Shown here piece after piece: positions 51,001 through 57,596 of a stretch of DNA of 64,000 nt. Under the pieces are notes generated by a model. That model worked only from the letters and a program-made list of their open reading frames with translations, was not told where the DNA came from and did not search any database. This stretch comes from Montifringilla adamsi (Eukaryota > Chordata > Aves > Passeriformes > Passeridae): contig JAGGNK010006493.1 in the NCBI GenBank assembly GCA_017590115.1, positions 186,001 through 250,000 on the forward strand, given 5' to 3'. Position 1 is the stretch's first letter; every line of letters begins with the position of its first letter. A program made the position numbers and the translations under genes.

Positions 51001-53504
51001 TGTTCCCAAATCTTAAACCCTGGGAGTTGCAATGGCTGTAACAAAGTAATAAATACATGCTGCTCTAATGACCTAGATAAATAACCCATTTGTGTTGTGC
51101 TGCTGAGAGTCAGGATGAGTGCACTGTCCTTGTGATTGCTGACATTATTACACATCCATAAATTTTTATCTATCACTCACTCACTATCTGAGGAAAATTA
51201 TTGTAATCAGCCCTAAAGTGAAGCTCTTTCAGCATTGGGTATTTTGGTTTGATGAAATACCAGTATCATGCAGTTGTACTATGTTGCATGCAGAAATATT
51301 TTTTTTAAAATACGGTCCGACCAGCCAAATCCTGTAGGCTCTCAAAACGAAAACATGAATTTCATCTCTCTTATAAGGCCTGTAAATCCTACTTACATGC
51401 TCAGTATAAGGCTGGAATTCCTCATGGGTGCATAATAGCTGCTGGATTTGCTGGGCTTTAGGTAGGAGGAAAGGGCTCAGCGGCAAAAGACATCTACAGA
51501 TGCTGCTGGTCCCAAAGAGAAGTCTGGATTGGGGGTGGGGTATTCCTCAAGGCCAAATGCTTCACCTTTACCTCTCAGTAGTACAGCTTTTCAGAGATAA
51601 TGTAAATCCCTTCCTTTTGGATCAGGCAGGTACAGACAAAGTGTCAAGGGCAGCATATTAAGGGAGGATGCAAGACCAAAGGCAGACTGCTTAATTTGCC
51701 TGTGTCTGCACATGTTGGGTAGGTGCAACACATACAATTCAAACATCAATTTGCTCTTACAGTGCACTTCGTGGCTACAAATAACGTCATTTGTCATTGT
51801 CATGGGCAACCTACAATTTTCCATTTGACAAGTCTAAATGTCTACTCTTCCAAACCAAGACCAGTGAAACAGGCATGGTTGAGCATGCATGTGCTCTTGT
51901 GCATTTTGTGTTCATCGGTTTCATGTTTGCTTGCTTGAGCAGTGCCACGTGTACAGGAGCTGCTTTGTACGTGCCAGTTCTTCTGCATGGGCAAGACCTT
52001 CCTGTTTTTAGGGATGTGGCTGTGGTTTCAGGGAATAGAAACTGTGCTGCATTTAGGACAATTAGTTACACAAATGGGAACTGAGTGTAACTTAAGTGTT
52101 TGGCCTAAAGCTGCCTTAAATCTCCTTGAACAGTGCTTGGTCTTTAAGCAGTTGGACTCTGGCATTTTTGCATGACAATAACAAGCAACAGATGAATAAA
52201 TCAAGAAGCCTGTATTGATAAATGGTGATACATTTTTTACTGTATTTCTTGCCCATTTAGTTAATGTATGTGTCTGCATTGACGTGAGCAGTTTTGATAT
52301 TGGAATTACTTTAGACAAAGTGAGAGAAAAGTAGGCATCTTTTTTGGCCGTTGTTCTCAGAGTTTTGGTCCTCTTCCAGATTTACCAAGGCATCTGCATT
52401 TGGTATGGGCTGACAAAAGACTTTGCCACTTCTCTGTGGGATGCTTCGTTGGCTTTGGTATGGGGCTGCAACACAAGCAGCTGCTACAGAAGGTGACAGC
52501 TTTGTACAGATGCTTGATGCCTGTGTGATTCAAACTTCAGTTTGGGGACTCATCTTTAGAAACACTTTGCTGGGAGCAGTTGAAGAGGTTGCTTGGCCAT
52601 GGCACACCTTGCTTTGCTAAAATACATCTTTCTTGAGAGTTTAGTAGAGGAGTTGGTTGATGCTCAAGATGTGACTGTTAGAGAGCTATACTGCTCCTTA
52701 GATCTGTGAGTCAATCTGGCTTTGAAAGGATGGTCAAGAATTTGAGCATTGGCTTTCTTGACATCTCTCAAAGGCATCATAAATTACTGAAAATCAAAAA
52801 TTGTCTTTTCTTTCAAAGACTCTTCCTTTGCCCTTTAGTTGCCTCGGTATCTCTCAGGGTCCAGCTTTTCTTAATTGCTTCCTTTTAACCAATCCTACAA
52901 AATATCCCATGATGTTCAAAAGGGACAACATCAAACTCTTCTAAGCTGGCTCCCATTGCCTGTATATAATGCAGAGGAAATTTTGTAAAAGACACACACA
53001 TAAGTTACATGAGATTATATGAAAATCCCCGGCCATATTTACTGTGAAAGGAAATCAGTGAAATAAGAACAAAGCACCACTAAGTCATTGCTTTTTTGCT
53101 GGTTTGCAGTCAGTACTGCCTTGTCCCCGCTTCCTTCGTTGCAGCGCTGAACAAGGAGCCTGGGACTGCGTCCGTGTGCTTCCTGCAGTGTGTGCCTGTC
53201 GGCTCCATGCAGTGTACCCCGCCTCCCGCCTCAAACTGCACTTGGTCCTAAATCCTTACATTTGTTTTCTCTCCTTTAGGATGGACGAAGCCCACGTCCA
53301 ATCCCTCTGCCCGGCTATGAAGTCAGTTTACCAGGTTCTGGTGAGAAGTTTGATGTGAAGCACGTTTTTAAGCTTTGCCAGTCCCATCAAACTCTCTATT
53401 TCAGTGCAGAAGATGAAGAGCTGCAGATTAAATGGATGGAAATTCTCACCAAAGCTGCCAAAGGGGAGACTGAGGATACAGCTGAAGGGCTCAGCAACCC
53501 ATAG
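9035..53504 (+). CDS. FGD3: FGD3, FYVE/RhoGEF/PH domain protein 3 (spliced, 18 coding exons)
   Basis: Guanine nucleotide exchange factor of the FGD family, expected to act on Rho GTPases (Cdc42 type) at the membrane and actin cortex. Joined exons: 9035-9059, 12621-12789, 13775-14372, 20881-20970, 22160-22296, 23588-23744, 27716-27854, 28644-28702, 30257-30403, 31051-31143, 32847-32926, 33331-33361, 33837-33938, 38150-38212, 42547-42669, 45201-45353, 46890-47030, 53280-53504. This gives 2532 nt, 843 residues plus TAG. All introns are GT-AG and the frame never breaks. Domains, counted from the ATG at 9035: disordered, acidic N-terminus 1-264; DH about 268-475; PH1 about 485-590; FYVE about 647-700; PH2 about 729-835. 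FGD3 was chosen over FGD1, 2 and 4 because the segment [13 protein letters not shown] and the PH2 segment [17 protein letters not shown] match human FGD3 as I remember it. Human FGD3 has about 725 residues. The start is uncertain: the ATG at 13824 (residue 82) has a better context and resembles the human N-terminus. Confidence 0.95.
9060..12620 (+). other. FGD3 intron 1
   Basis: It holds one reverse-strand CR1 copy (10557-10990). The remainder is AT-rich single-copy sequence with nothing recognisable. Confidence 0.7.
10557..10990 (-). mobile_element. CR1 LINE fragment, reverse strand
   Basis: The + strand reads as the complement of CR1: it begins AGAATCACAG, then CCACAGCTTCTCTGGGCAGC, TTCCTAATATCCCATCTAAC and further into CR1 as GCCCCTCTCCAGAGCAG. 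Confidence 0.88.
12621..12789 (+). CDS. FGD3: FGD3 exon 2: proline-rich N-terminus
   Basis: The acceptor TTCATTAG ends at 12620 and the donor GTAAAT starts at 12790. Entry phase is 1 and exit phase is 2. It codes residues 9-64: proline-rich [11 protein letters not shown] first, then the motif [12 protein letters not shown] at the end. Similar N-terminal motifs occur in FGD2 (SNLVTVFENSR) and FGD4/frabin (SDLISRFEGG), as I recall those proteins. In frabin the N-terminal region binds F-actin. That function for this exon is inference. Confidence 0.8.
12790..13774 (+). other. FGD3 intron 2
   Basis: Nothing recognisable is seen. Confidence 0.75.
13775..14372 (+). CDS. FGD3: FGD3 exon 3: disordered acidic region with DSGIDS degron
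   Basis: This is the largest coding exon. The acceptor CCCACAG ends at 13774 and the donor GTAAGG starts at 14373. It codes residues 65-264, rich in Ser, Glu and Asp, with no domain. It holds the ATG at 13824 (AAAATGG, strong context), whose MEPGLDSS resembles the start of human FGD3 (MESGRGSS). It also holds the motif DSGIDS at 14118-14135 (residues 180-185), a beta-TrCP type phosphodegron. A run of [15 protein letters not shown] follows near the 3' end. The exon ends in phase 0 at DVNK. Confidence 0.93.
14118..14135 (+). promoter_or_regulatory. FGD3: Codons for DSGIDS phosphodegron in FGD3
   Basis: The frame reads Asp-Ser-Gly-Ile-Asp-Ser, a match to the DSGxxS motif recognised by the SCF beta-TrCP ubiquitin ligase after both serines are phosphorylated. 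Beta-TrCP-dependent turnover has been reported for mammalian FGD1 and FGD3. The surrounding [13 protein letters not shown] is the same as in human. This is a protein-level site inside exon 3. Confidence 0.75.
15641..15702 (-). mobile_element. CR1 LINE tail fragment, reverse strand
   Basis: A short stretch with GAATTGTAGAATTTCCTGAG and then GGAACCC, ATCATCAAAGACCAACTCCTG, resembling the reverse complement of a CR1 3' end. Confidence 0.6.
16273..16531 (-). mobile_element. CR1 LINE fragment, reverse strand
   Basis: It begins AATCACAGAATCATTATGGT, with TGACTCCACCACTTCC, GGGCAGCCTCTTCCAATGCC and TTTCCTAATATCCAATCTAA, all reverse-complement CR1 landmarks. Confidence 0.85.
20881..20970 (+). CDS. 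FGD3: FGD3 exon 4: start of DH domain
   Basis: It has a TTTTTTTCAG acceptor and a GTAATT donor, 90 nt, phase 0 at both ends. It codes residues 265-294, including [20 protein letters not shown], the first conserved helix (CR1) of the DH fold, which contacts the GTPase switch regions. Confidence 0.96.
20971..22159 (+). other. FGD3 intron 4
   Basis: Nothing recognisable is seen. Confidence 0.8.
22160..22296 (+). CDS. FGD3: FGD3 exon 5: DH domain
   Basis: It has a CTTCTGCAG acceptor and a GTAGGT donor, and exits with two bases of a Trp codon. It codes [30 protein letters not shown] and RITQEW, near-identical to the human FGD3 DH segment as I recall it. Confidence 0.96.
22297..23587 (+). other. 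FGD3 intron 5
   Basis: It holds a short CR1 tail (22684-22741), a small direct repeat of CTCTCAAACATTTCTGA (22422-22458) and a 9-bp inverted repeat (CTCTCTGCC / GGCAGAGAG, 23120-23150). The small repeats may be chance. Confidence 0.75.
22684..22741 (+). mobile_element. CR1 LINE tail fragment
   Basis: Only the extreme 3' end remains: GGTCTTTTCCAACCCTAATG then ATTCTGTGAATCTGT. Confidence 0.75.
23588..23744 (+). CDS. FGD3: FGD3 exon 6: DH domain core
   Basis: It has an ACCATAG acceptor and a GTATGT donor. It completes the Trp codon and codes [20 protein letters not shown] and the following residues to [26 protein letters not shown] is an FGD-family DH hallmark. Confidence 0.96.
23780..24269. 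mobile_element. Probable solo LTR of an avian endogenous retrovirus
   Basis: It starts TGTAATGGTTTAGG and ends near GCTGGCTAGAACCAGGA. It has a middle part with TCATGGGTTGAGGTAAGAAC, AATTTACTGG and AACAACAATATTAATAATAA. This order is characteristic of a family of avian LTRs that end in ACCAGGACA. The 5-bp sequence GAGAT flanks both sides (23775-23779 and 24270-24274), as a target-site duplication would. No retroviral gene is present, so it is a solo LTR. The strand was not determined. Confidence 0.7.
24473..24704 (+). mobile_element. CR1 LINE 3' fragment
   Basis: It has GGTGAGGCCCTGGCACAAGC, GCCCAGAGAAGCTGTG, and the end GGTCCCTTCCAACCCAAACC and ATTCCATGATTCTGTGAT. Confidence 0.9.
26882..27592 (+). 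mobile_element. CR1 LINE 3' copy, about 0.7 kb
   Basis: The longest CR1 copy here. It starts inside the reverse-transcriptase end region (GAGGTTGAACAAGGCCAAGT), runs through GAGCCCCTCACAACAAGAAA and GACATTAGGGAAAATTTCTT, and ends TCTTTTCCAACCTAATGAGT. No open reading frame of useful length remains. Confidence 0.9.
27716..27854 (+). CDS. FGD3: FGD3 exon 7: DH domain, conserved region 3
   Basis: It has a CATTACAG acceptor and a weaker GTACAT donor. It codes residues 393-438 with [20 protein letters not shown] and then LKDYLKKLP. This is the long conserved DH helix that carries most exchange activity in Dbl proteins. No key residue looks lost. Confidence 0.96.
27855..28643 (+). other. FGD3 intron 7
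   Basis: Nothing recognisable is seen. Confidence 0.8.
28644..28702 (+). CDS. FGD3: FGD3 exon 8: end of DH domain
   Basis: A 59-nt exon with a TATTGCAG acceptor and a GTGAGT donor. It codes [19 protein letters not shown], the last DH helices. The junction to exon 9 gives IRKM-EKMHK, as in the family. Confidence 0.95.
28703..30256 (+). other. FGD3 intron 8
   Basis: Only a short CR1 tail (29941-29993) was recognised. Confidence 0.8.
29941..29993 (+). mobile_element. CR1 LINE tail fragment
   Basis: TTGGACTTGATGATCTTAGA, then TTTCAACCTTTATGATTCTA: the CR1 3' end only. Confidence 0.7.
30257..30403 (+). CDS. FGD3: FGD3 exon 9: DH-PH1 junction
   Basis: It has a CTGGCAG acceptor and a GTGAGT donor, 147 nt, phase 0 at both ends. 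It codes residues 459-507: [20 protein letters not shown] closes DH, and [17 protein letters not shown] with RYLFL opens PH1. Confidence 0.96.
30404..31050 (+). other. FGD3 intron 9
   Basis: It holds a CR1 tail at 30432-30570, starting about 30 bases after the donor. The rest is unremarkable. Confidence 0.8.
30432..30570 (+). mobile_element. CR1 LINE 3' fragment
   Basis: GTCTAGTGGAAGGGTCCCTT, GGTCCTTTCCAACCCAAACC and the end GAATCTATGATCCTGTGG. Confidence 0.85.
31051..31143 (+). CDS. FGD3: FGD3 exon 10: PH1 domain strands
   Basis: It has a CATTGCAG acceptor and a GTTTGC donor, 93 nt, phase 0. It codes [20 protein letters not shown] and then [11 protein letters not shown], the central beta strands of PH1. 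Confidence 0.96.
31275..31556 (+). mobile_element. CR1 LINE 3' fragment
   Basis: TGCACCAAGGGAGGTTTAGG, TTATTAGGGAATATTTCTTC, and the end GGTCTTTTCCAACTTTAGTG then ATTCTATGATTCT. Confidence 0.88.
31588..32590. mobile_element. Possible LTR-like element
   Basis: A block starting TGTTATGAACCAGTTTAATA, with a purine-rich part (31745-31802), then a GC-richer part (31860-32340) with CTGGGGAGCCCTCTGGGGGG and GAGGATGGGTGTTCACTGC. Its composition differs from the surrounding intron, and the order resembles avian LTR sequence as I remember it. I found no clear target-site duplication, so both ends are approximate. Confidence 0.4.
32847..32926 (+). CDS. FGD3: FGD3 exon 11: PH1 domain
   Basis: It has a TTTTACAG acceptor and a GTATGA donor, 80 nt, and exits with AG of an Arg codon. 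It codes [20 protein letters not shown] and then SLELQA, the late beta strands of PH1. Confidence 0.95.
32927..33330 (+). other. FGD3 intron 11
   Basis: Nothing recognisable is seen. Confidence 0.8.
33331..33361 (+). CDS. FGD3: FGD3 exon 12: 31-nt microexon, PH1 C-terminal helix
   Basis: It has a TTTTAACAG acceptor and a GTTAGT donor. Joined to exon 11 it codes [11 protein letters not shown], the start of the PH1 C-terminal helix with its conserved Trp. Its length is not a multiple of three, so skipping would shift the frame. Small size and a non-optimal donor make it easy for automated annotation to miss. Confidence 0.93.
33362..33836 (+). other. FGD3 intron 12
   Basis: Nothing recognisable is seen beyond a short T run at about 33789-33799. 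Confidence 0.8.
33837..33938 (+). CDS. FGD3: FGD3 exon 13: end of PH1
   Basis: It has a TGTCTCAG acceptor and a GTAAGT donor, 102 nt, phase 0. It codes [20 protein letters not shown], finishing the PH1 helix, then an acidic linker ending HPPDSS. Confidence 0.95.
34795..34850. repeat. T/G-rich simple repeat (GTT, GTTT units)
   Basis: GTTGTTGTTG followed by GTTTGTTTGTTTG-type units within intron 13. Confidence 0.85.
37371..37462. repeat. AT-alternating tract
   Basis: TATATATATC, TATATATATG and related units over about 90 bases, with partial self-complementarity. Confidence 0.85.
37803..37905 (+). mobile_element. CR1 LINE tail fragment
   Basis: GGGGTAGTGGAAGGTGTCCC, GGTCCCTTTCAACTCAGACC and ATTCTCTGATTCTGCGATCT. 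Confidence 0.85.
37998..38083. repeat. T-rich tract before the exon 14 acceptor
   Basis: A run of 18 T (38005-38022) then TTTG-type units. It ends about 70 bases before the acceptor at 38149. Confidence 0.85.
38150..38212 (+). CDS. FGD3: FGD3 exon 14: Ser/Gly linker
   Basis: It has a TCTCCTCAG acceptor and a GTGAGT donor, 63 nt, phase 0 at both ends. It codes [20 protein letters not shown] plus G. The human protein has a similar low-complexity linker here. This exon could be skipped without a frame change. Confidence 0.9.
38657..38725. repeat. T/G-rich simple sequence
   Basis: TTTTTTTTGTTTGTTTGTTG and a later run of 12 T, in intron 14. Confidence 0.8.
39505..39527. repeat. A homopolymer, 23 bases
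   Basis: An uninterrupted A run in intron 14. No AATAAA lies just upstream, so it does not look like a retrocopy tail. Confidence 0.95.
40495..40677 (+). mobile_element. CR1 LINE 3' fragment
   Basis: CAGAGAAGCTGTGGCTGCCC, CCAAGGCCAGGTTGGACACT, GACAGTGGAAGGTGTCCCTT and the end CCATTCTGGAACTGTGTGAT. Confidence 0.9.
41698..41849 (-). mobile_element. CR1 LINE fragment, reverse strand
   Basis: It begins ATAGAATCATGGAATGGTTT and includes CCACTGGACCAGGTTGCTCA, the reverse complement of the CR1 3' end. Confidence 0.88.
42547..42669 (+). CDS. FGD3: FGD3 exon 15: first half of FYVE zinc finger
   Basis: It has an AATTTCAG acceptor and a GTAAGT donor, 123 nt, phase 0. It codes a basic lead-in ([10 protein letters not shown]), then CKSC (Cys649, Cys652), the basic patch KRRHHCKQC (Cys666, Cys669) and GA. 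The RRHHC patch is the phosphoinositide-binding signature of FYVE domains. The tryptophan of the usual WxxD lead motif is absent. Confidence 0.96.
42670..45200 (+). other. FGD3 intron 15
   Basis: It holds a CR1 copy (43070-43512) and an unexplained GC-rich block (about 44095-44390). Confidence 0.75.
43070..43512 (+). mobile_element. CR1 LINE 3' copy
   Basis: CATCCAGAGAAGGGCAATGA, GCTGGAGAAGAAGAGGCTGA, GGTGGACGTTAGAAAGACTT and the end ACTCCGTGATTCTG. It has a local repeat of CTGATCTCTTTCTGTGATCT. Confidence 0.88.
45201..45353 (+). CDS. FGD3: FGD3 exon 16: second half of FYVE zinc finger and linker
   Basis: It has a TGTTACAG acceptor and a GTACAG donor, 153 nt, phase 0. It codes [20 protein letters not shown] and then VCKECF, supplying Cys674, 677, 693 and 696, so all eight zinc ligands are present. 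A short linker with EQKKRLAAE follows before PH2. Confidence 0.96.
45354..46889 (+). other. FGD3 intron 16
   Basis: It holds a short CR1 tail (45893-45966) and a 17-base T run (46495-46511). The exon 16 frame stays open for 63 bases into this intron before a stop. Confidence 0.75.
45893..45966 (+). mobile_element. CR1 LINE tail fragment
   Basis: CAGGGGGTTGGAATGAGATG, CAGTCCCTTCTGACCCCAAG and TGTGATTCTGTGATG. Confidence 0.75.
46890..47030 (+). CDS. FGD3: FGD3 exon 17: first half of PH2
   Basis: It has a TTCATTCAG acceptor and a GTAAGA donor, 141 nt, phase 0. It codes residues 723-769: [20 protein letters not shown], then [20 protein letters not shown] and YLQGSSQ, the first strands of the C-terminal PH domain. 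Confidence 0.95.
47031..53279 (+). other. FGD3 intron 17
   Basis: 6.2 kb. It contains one GC-rich LTR-like block (about 48577-49023). The rest is AT-rich with no recognisable exon or RNA. Confidence 0.75.
48577..49023. mobile_element. Possible LTR-like GC-rich element
   Basis: It starts TGTTGTGGTTCGTTTTGGGG, with a very G-rich first part, GATGAGGGTTTATTGGGGGT, a purine-rich middle (48735-48840), and an end near CATACCATTTAAACAAAATG. CACCC occurs at both borders (48572-48576, 49024-49028), a weak candidate target-site duplication. The element does not end in a clean CA. The short frames inside are low-complexity and not genes. Confidence 0.45.
53280..53504 (+). CDS. FGD3: FGD3 exon 18: second half of PH2, stop codon
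   Basis: It has a CTCCTTTAG acceptor. It codes [20 protein letters not shown] onward, then [20 protein letters not shown] and [13 protein letters not shown], the PH2 C-terminal helix with its conserved Trp. A 13-residue tail ends at TAG 53502-53504. The [11 protein letters not shown] stretch matches human FGD3. Confidence 0.95.
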   Translation, partial: DGRSPRPIPLPGYEVSLPGSGEKFDVKHVFKLCQSHQTLYFSAEDEELQIKWMEILTKAAKGETEDTAEGLSNP

Positions 53505-54232
53505 AGCAAGATTCATTTCGTTTCTTTCCTACATGCTATAAACCATCACTTGAATTTGATATTCATGGCACTTTGGAATCTATATGGCTTTATATTTTCA
53601 TGTGTTTGCATAGGAAGTTCAGTGGGTTTTCACCTTTTATTGTACATTTTTCAAGTACAGTAGTTACCTGCCATATATTATGTTAAAGAAAAAAGTAGTT
53701 GTAGTTGTTGGTGGTGTCAGTGCTGGTTTTAAAACAAAAGACAAGGAGCAAAGCATTAATTTTAACAGAGGTAATGGAAAATCATCAGTCTTGTTTTCCT
53801 AAATGTATATTTTCCAGTCCTTTTGATTGCTGTTGATGAGTGCAGGATGTGTATAGTCTGTGATTAGTTCTATAAATGCTGCCTTTTAAGTTAAATGTTG
53901 TAAAGGCTTGTGCTGGCCACTGACATTCCATTCTCTGCCTCGCCCTCCTGGTAAGGTCTTTGTGATATGTGAGCAATGTACTGAATATTTTCCTGTTACT
54001 AAAACCATGTCTCTGCTGTTTTGAGATGAGCTGTTCAAATGACAAATACTGTAGAAGGGACTTTTAAAAATGACTGCAAATGGTGCAGAACAGAACATTA
54101 AGAAGTCTCATTGATTTTAAGCATTTATTATACTGATTGCTTTCTTCTGGAAACAATACCTTCCTTCCTTCTATTGGAACCCATTTTGATGTAAGTGAAC
54201 AAACATTTTATACTGCAAACTGGGTTATGATC

Positions 54233-54238
54233 AATAAA
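54233..54238 (+). promoter_or_regulatory. Polyadenylation signal AATAAA (proximal)
   Basis: AATAAA lies 729 bases after the stop. It is followed by a T/G-rich stretch at about 54275-54290 that suits a downstream element. This is the best-supported of the three sites. Confidence 0.65.
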
Positions 54239-54493
54239 CAAGAACATTTTTAGTACATACCATACAAAAAGGTGACTTTTTTGTTGTATTGGTTAATTTA
54301 AGTGGCCTAAATTTTATTTATATAATTTGTAAATAATGTTTCATAAGTATTTTAAGAATTTTGAAAAGACCTCAGCTAATTAACAGGATTTAGTACATAG
54401 TGTAAGAGATATTTGTATGAACTGAATTTGTTATTTAATTTCCCTGTTCACCTGTTTTTGTCTTATTTTCAAACATAAGTGCTTATCTATTTA

Positions 54494-54499
54494 AATAAA
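54494..54499 (+). promoter_or_regulatory. Polyadenylation signal AATAAA (middle)
   Basis: AATAAA within TTAAATAAAAATT. The downstream sequence is only weakly T/G-rich. Confidence 0.45.
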
Positions 54500-54661
54500 A
54501 ATTCCTGCAGTTAACTCCTGAGCCAGATTTCCAAGGCACAGCAAAGTTTAGGTCAACATTTAATATAGGTTAAAAAAAATTATAAAAGTCTAAAACAAAC
54601 AAGTCTAAAAAAGGCATGTCTGTTCCTAGTCGTAGTAAGCATGTAGTATCGATCAAAATTA

Positions 54662-54667
54662 AATAAA
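54662..54667 (+). promoter_or_regulatory. Polyadenylation signal AATAAA (distal)
   Basis: AATAAA, followed after about 25 bases by a T/G-rich run (GGTTTGGTTTAACTTTTGTT). It could be used as an alternative longer 3' end. Confidence 0.45.
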
Positions 54668-57397
54668 ATCTGTCACAGTACTGTATTTTTAAATGGTTTG
54701 GTTTAACTTTTGTTTCCTCTTCAGCCTTCTACATTTTCTGATATTGATAGAGAGGAAGAAATGCATACAGACAGAGTTTTTTAGGACTGGTGAAAATTAG
54801 TGATCTGCATCAGTGAGTATTTTTTTGGATCTACAGAAAGGGAATTATCCTTGTTTGGGGTTTGGCTTATTTTTTACACTGGTGAATAAATCACATATCT
54901 GAAGTCCATGATGTTAAAAAATTAGAGGGCCTGTATTTGATTATCTACTGGGAAATTGTCTTGAGACTTGCATCTTTCTTTCCTACCCACCCTCTCCCAA
55001 AACTCTACACAGAAAAGATTGTTTTTACCATGAAAAGGAATTCTTTCCAGTGTGTGTTATTTCTTCTCCCAAGCTTCCTTGAAAATATAATGTAGAGTGC
55101 TTGCCTTGAAAATTTACTCATTTAGTAACATTTCTGGTTTGGAGGTGGGGGTTTTGTTTGTTTGCTTGTTTACAATGTGTTAACATTCTCTCATTCTATG
55201 ATTTTAAGCAAATCAAGGGAATTGTGCTTAGTGAACACATTAACAAACCAACATGCTGTAATGCAAGAGCAAAGCACGCTCAGGGAACAGCCCCAGGCTA
55301 CAGAATGACAGTGTAGGAGAGTCTCTCTTGGTCGGCATTGACTGACCAGCACAAGGTCCCAAAATACAGTGCTGCTGTGAAATCATAATCAAATGGTCTG
55401 AGAAATCACCACACATCTCTGAAGGCTTGTCCTGAATTTACAGCAGGATCTAATCTCGTCCAGATCAAAGGCTGGAGTGTTAGGACCTTTGTTTCATTCT
55501 CCTTCCTCATCTTCTCTCCTTTGGAAGGAAGTAGGAGCTTCTAAAGCTGAAGAAATAGGTGTTGCTGACACTATTTGTCATAAAAGCTGCAAGCTTTAGA
55601 CTTTCCTTTGTCATAAAAGGAAAGTTTTTCTGAGCTCAGCCTGCTTCTGTGCAGAGGGTTAGCACAGGGATTAAGCATCTCATAAATACTACATACACCT
55701 TTGTATTAGTGCATAAATAAGATTTAAGCCACTAATAGCCCCTTTCTAGCTCTGCATAGAGCTGAATTATATATGCTGGCCATGATAAGACCAGAGAAAA
55801 AAATTTAGATGTGGCAGCAGCAGTTAAGTTCAACCAGGGGACTGAATTTTGATGAAGTGGGGATGAAAAGTACAATACCCATAGCTACGGTGTCCTGACA
55901 TCAGCACATTTCACAAAAGATGCCCAAATATCATGATAAGCCAAGAACATTCCCTGTGCATGAGGGATGTGGCCTGTGGAGCTGCACCAACAAATCTTCT
56001 CCACTTTGCTTCTTGCAGCCATGAAGTAAAACCCACCAGGTCTTTCTGACTCTGCCTGTCAGGTCAAGGCACCAGACCCTCCCTGCCTCACAGACATAAC
56101 ATTCCTTCTCTGAGCATGGCTGGGGCAGAATTAAACCAAGCTCTGGTGCTCTGGGCTCTCAGGCACTGCAGGATGCCAAAGTTCTGCTGTGTTTGGGAGC
56201 TGAACCTCACAAATCGTGAGAGAGCTTGCTTGGTCCTTCCTGTCAACAGCCGGATAAACCTTTCCTTTGCTTCTCCAGGAGCTGTTGTGTTTCTCCAAGG
56301 TGCCCACCATCTCTTGCCTGAATTAAACTGCTGTCTGCCATGTTTTTCTGTATTTTTTTCTGTAAATTGACAATCACAGATTAAGGGTTTGAACAACCCT
56401 GGATTTGCTTCAGGAAAATTTCATTAACAAATCAATTAGCTGTATTTAATTTCATTCCCACAAACTTTTCATTCGGAGTGTTTATTTATTAATTTTCCTA
56501 TTAAAATGTGGTGTTATGCCTTCAGAAAGAAGAGCTGGCAGAGGCAAAAATACAAAGAACTGGCAAGGGAAAAAGACAGTGACAGAGCAGACCGATGGGG
56601 CCAGTCTTCAATTATTTATTTCCTTCCTAGAGGTGGGATGCATGTTGGTGGGTGGCTCATTTTGCAGGTGGTGAGAAAGTGAGGTGATCAGGATGAAGAA
56701 CAACATTAAACTACGACTCGGAGAGACACAGCATTCCAGAAATTATCTGGATCCAGTAGATCCACTTACATCATCTCATCTCCACCTACATTTAAGCCTT
56801 TGGTATCATACAAGCAATACCTGAGCTCTACTGCTGTCATCTTTGAGCTTGGACAAGACTCATACCAAGACTACATCAAGACTACACAAAATCAAACCAG
56901 TCCATTAAGAGGCTTTATTTGAAATCAGTGTCTCCATTCAAAATGATGAAAAAGGAAGCTGTGTTTTTGCTAAATGATGTGTGACCTTTTAATATCTCTG
57001 GCCCCAAATTGCTCATGAGTATCTAAAGGATCAGGGGTATTGTCTCCAGGGTCCACCAGGGGCAAAGTCGGCATGGACAAATCTACTGAGAAAGAGGAAA
57101 ACTGTGAAATGGATGGTCCTTACCTGCTGTGTCTGCTGCGGACCATCAGCACCAGGGAATCTGGGCCAGTTTTCACAGCAGCAAGTGGGACTGATCCATT
57201 CAGATGGACTATTTATTATTCACCTTCATCTCTTATAAAAAGGCTAGGTTTCAGTGTGCTCATTTGGTTTACTCATTTTCCAGCCTCTGTTGGCTGTGAT
57301 TGGTTGCACAGGGTTCATTGACTGAGGGTTTAAGAGAACTACTGCCACCATATCAATGCCTGGTTATGATCAAATAAGGATTTTTGCTAAATCATAC

Positions 57398-57596
57398 AAT
57401 CACAGTGTCGTTTGGATTGGAAGGGACTTTAAGATAATCTTGTTCCACCTCCTCCCATAGGCAGGGACATCTTCTACTATCCCAGGGTGCTCCAAGCCCC
57501 AACCTGGCCTTGGACTCTCCGAGGATGGGGCAGCCACAGCTTCTCTGGGCATCCTGTGCCCAGGCCGCACCACCCTCACCAGGAAGAATTAATTTA
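57398..57596 (-). mobile_element. CR1 LINE fragment, reverse strand
   Basis: It begins AATCACAGTGTCGTTTGGAT and has CAGGGTGCTCCAAGCCCCAA and CCACAGCTTCTCTGGGCATC, then CACCAGGAAGAATTAATT. Confidence 0.88.

Larger units (their letters stand above)
53505..54690 (+). other. FGD3: FGD3 3' untranslated region
   Basis: AT-rich sequence after the stop with no long frame. Three AATAAA hexamers set possible ends near 54255, 54515 and 54685. The right border is an estimate from the last hexamer. Confidence 0.75.
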
